Origin: Frankiaceae bacterium
GTDB lineage: Bacteria; Actinomycetota; Actinomycetes; JAVEEB01
Direction: 5' to 3'
Length of the DNA stretch: 7,546 nucleotides
Assembly (NCBI GenBank): GCA_030840665.1
Contig: JAVEEB010000495.1
Location: forward strand, 1 to 7,546
Shown here: one piece after another, positions 6,188-7,546 of the stretch
Layout of the letters: the number at the start of each line of letters is the position of its first letter
Numbering within the stretch: position 1 is the first letter of the stretch
Notes under the pieces: model-generated
Database searches by the model: none
Told to the model about the DNA's origin: nothing
Seen by the model: the letters and a program-made list of their open reading frames with translations, nothing else
Program-made: the position numbers and the translations under genes

Positions 6188-7195
6188 ATGCCTGCCGTGA
6201 CCGTCGACAACGTCCTCGCCCTGCCGCGCCTCCCCGAGATCGACCGGGTGGCCCAGTCGGGCCGCCGCGTCTACTCCGTGACCACCGCGCCGACCGGCTT
6301 CGAGGGCGAGGGCTTCCCCGTTCGTCGCGCCTTCGCGGGCGTCGACAAGCGTGCGCTCGACCCGTTCATCCACATGGATCAGATGGGTGAGGTGGAGTAC
6401 GCCCCCGGCGAACCCAAGGGCACCCCGTGGCACCCGCACCGTGGCTTCGAGACAGTGACCTACATCATCGACGGCGAGTTCGTGCACGCCGACTCCCACG
6501 GCGGCGGCGGGGTGATCAGCAACGGTGACACGCAATGGATGACCGCCGGCAGCGGGCTGCTGCACATCGAGACCCCGCCCGAGCACCTGGTCGTCAGCGG
6601 CGGCCTTTTCCACGGCTTCCAGCTCTGGGTCAACCTCCCGGCGCGCCAGAAGTGGAACGCGCCCCGCTACCAGGACATCCGCGCCGGTCAGGTCGGCCTG
6701 TTGTCGTCCGCCGACGGCGGAGCCCTGTTGCGTGTGATCGCCGGGGATGTCGCGGGCCACGCCGGCCCGGGCTCGACGTACACACCCATCTCCCTCGTGC
6801 ACGCGACGATCACGCCGGGCGCATCGGTGACCGTCCCGTGGCGCGCAGACTTCAACGCGCTCGTGTACGTCATGGCGGGCGCCGGTACGGTCGGTGAGGA
6901 GCGCCGCCCGATCACGATGGGTCAGCTGGCCGTCCTCGGGGCGGGCGAGACAATCACGGTCGCGGCCAACGCGACGCAGGAGTCACGCAACCCCGCGATG
7001 GACGTGCTGATCCTCGGCGGGCTGCCGATCCGCGAGCCCGTCGTGCAGTACGGCCCGTTCGTCATGAACACCAAGGAAGAAATCATCCAGGCGTTCGAGG
7101 ACTACCAGGCCGGCAAGCTCGGCGTGATCCCGGCGGACCACGCGACTGCGCACGGCACGGACGTCGGCAAGGCCGCCACGGTCCAGCCGGAGTAG
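6188..7195 (+). CDS. Pirin family protein (bicupin, quercetinase-like metal site)
   Basis: The 335-residue product is a pirin, a two-domain cupin protein. The N-terminal cupin has all four expected metal ligands: HPHRGFETVTY gives His82 and His84, and LLHIETP gives His126 and Glu128, with spacing close to human pirin and E. coli YhhW. GFQLWVNLP (143-151) joins the two cupins, and the C-terminal cupin covers about 175-280. The end, with FVMNTKEEIIQAFEDYQAGK at 291-310, is characteristic of the family. Some bacterial pirins show quercetin 2,3-dioxygenase activity and others modulate metabolic enzymes; the physiological substrate here cannot be told from sequence. The ATG at 6188 has an excellent ribosome binding site (AAGGAG, 6176-6181, 6-base spacing). 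The reading frame stays open upstream of it, but that extension lies in the promoter region and is unlikely to be translated. The divergent MarR regulator probably controls it. It converges with the channel gene, with 12 bases between stops. Confidence 0.95.
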   Translation: MPAVTVDNVLALPRLPEIDRVAQSGRRVYSVTTAPTGFEGEGFPVRRAFAGVDKRALDPFIHMDQMGEVEYAPGEPKGTPWHPHRGFETVTYIIDGEFVHADSHGGGGVISNGDTQWMTAGSGLLHIETPPEHLVVSGGLFHGFQLWVNLPARQKWNAPRYQDIRAGQVGLLSSADGGALLRVIAGDVAGHAGPGSTYTPISLVHATITPGASVTVPWRADFNALVYVMAGAGTVGEERRPITMGQLAVLGAGETITVAANATQESRNPAMDVLILGGLPIREPVVQYGPFVMNTKEEIIQAFEDYQAGKLGVIPADHATAHGTDVGKAATVQPE

Positions 7196-7207
7196 CAGCA
7201 TCACGAT

Positions 7208-7546
7208 CTACGGCTGAATGTCTCCGCGAGCGGTCACGTCCAGCAGGCGAGTGCGCGGGAGGCTCTCCGGGTGCTGCAGTTGCAGCCACGTGAGCAGCCC
7301 CTCGCGTATCTCGCATCGCAGATCCCACGACGTGGACGCGTCCGGCGACGACGCGAGCACCCGCACGATCATGTTGGTTTCGCTGGTGTCCACGACCTGC
7401 ACGACCCACATGACCCGGTCCCACAACGCGGACTGCTCGAGGATGCGCAGCGTTTCCGCCCGCAACTCTTCCATCGGGGTTGCGAAATCGACGTGAATCG
7501 CGACGGCGCCGACGACACGGGAGTCGTTGCGCGTCCAGTTCTGGAA
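7208..7546 (-). CDS. Probable MscS-type mechanosensitive channel protein, C-terminal part (runs off right edge)
   Basis: On the minus strand the frame is open from the right edge to a TAG at 7208-7210, giving 112 C-terminal residues. It begins FQNWTRNDSRVVGAVAIHVD and continues FATPMEELRAETLRILE, resembling the end of the MscS beta domain (where a short basic NWTR-type segment is common) followed by the alpha/beta C-terminal domain. The rest, with LWDRVMWVVQVVDTSETNM and SWDLRCEIREGLLTWLQ, ending near HPESLPRTR, matches my recollection of actinobacterial MscS-family C-termini. The pore-lining helix and other membrane segments, which would settle the identification, lie outside the window. An internal Met at residue 25 should not be taken as the start, because coding character and family-like sequence extend upstream of it to the edge. 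Confidence 0.65.
   Translation of the reverse strand, partial: FQNWTRNDSRVVGAVAIHVDFATPMEELRAETLRILEQSALWDRVMWVVQVVDTSETNMIVRVLASSPDASTSWDLRCEIREGLLTWLQLQHPESLPRTRLLDVTARGDIQP

Noticed and set aside
7196..7207. Possible shared terminator between the convergent pirin and channel genes
   Set aside because: Only 12 bases separate the stops and no hairpin with a T-run is visible on either strand.

Overview
The window is GC-rich and densely coding, with strong G/C preference at third codon positions. The gene content points to a high-GC Gram-positive bacterium (Actinomycetota), possibly Micrococcales or a relative; the family-level guess is weak. The supporting evidence is a membrane-anchored ComEA followed by ComEC, a compact 835-residue LeuRS, and a divergent MarR/pirin pair, all arrangements familiar from actinobacteria.

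Layout from left to right. Positions 1-766 (minus) hold the N-terminal third of ComEC, cut by the window edge. It overlaps the end of comEA (763-1521, minus) by 4 bases, so the two form a competence/DNA-uptake operon reading leftwards. A 159-base divergent spacer (1522-1680) follows and contains a pair of inverted DnaA-box-like sequences. It leads to a 60-codon gene on the plus strand (1681-1863) for a single-pass small protein with a Gly-Cys tail. This gene converges with a 334-codon gene (1867-2871, minus) for a polytopic membrane protein with conserved-looking His motifs and no function I can assign. Immediately upstream of that gene on the minus strand, 7 bases away, lies leuS (2879-5386). 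A MarR-family regulator (5460-6005, minus) lies 73 bases upstream of leuS. A 182-base divergent spacer with a candidate operator separates marR from a pirin-family gene (6188-7195, plus). The right edge (7208-7546, minus) holds the C-terminal end of a probable MscS-type mechanosensitive channel protein, convergent with pirin.

How the genes may work together. ComEA should bind incoming double-stranded DNA outside the membrane, and ComEC should form the channel for single-stranded DNA. MarR most likely represses pirin and itself from the shared spacer. leuS is housekeeping and may be co-transcribed with the 334-codon membrane protein gene. I see no mobile element, CRISPR array, tRNA or rRNA. 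No stretch longer than 300 bases lacks a gene. The least explained parts are the 334-residue membrane protein, the small Gly-Cys-tailed protein, and the inverted repeat upstream of comEA.
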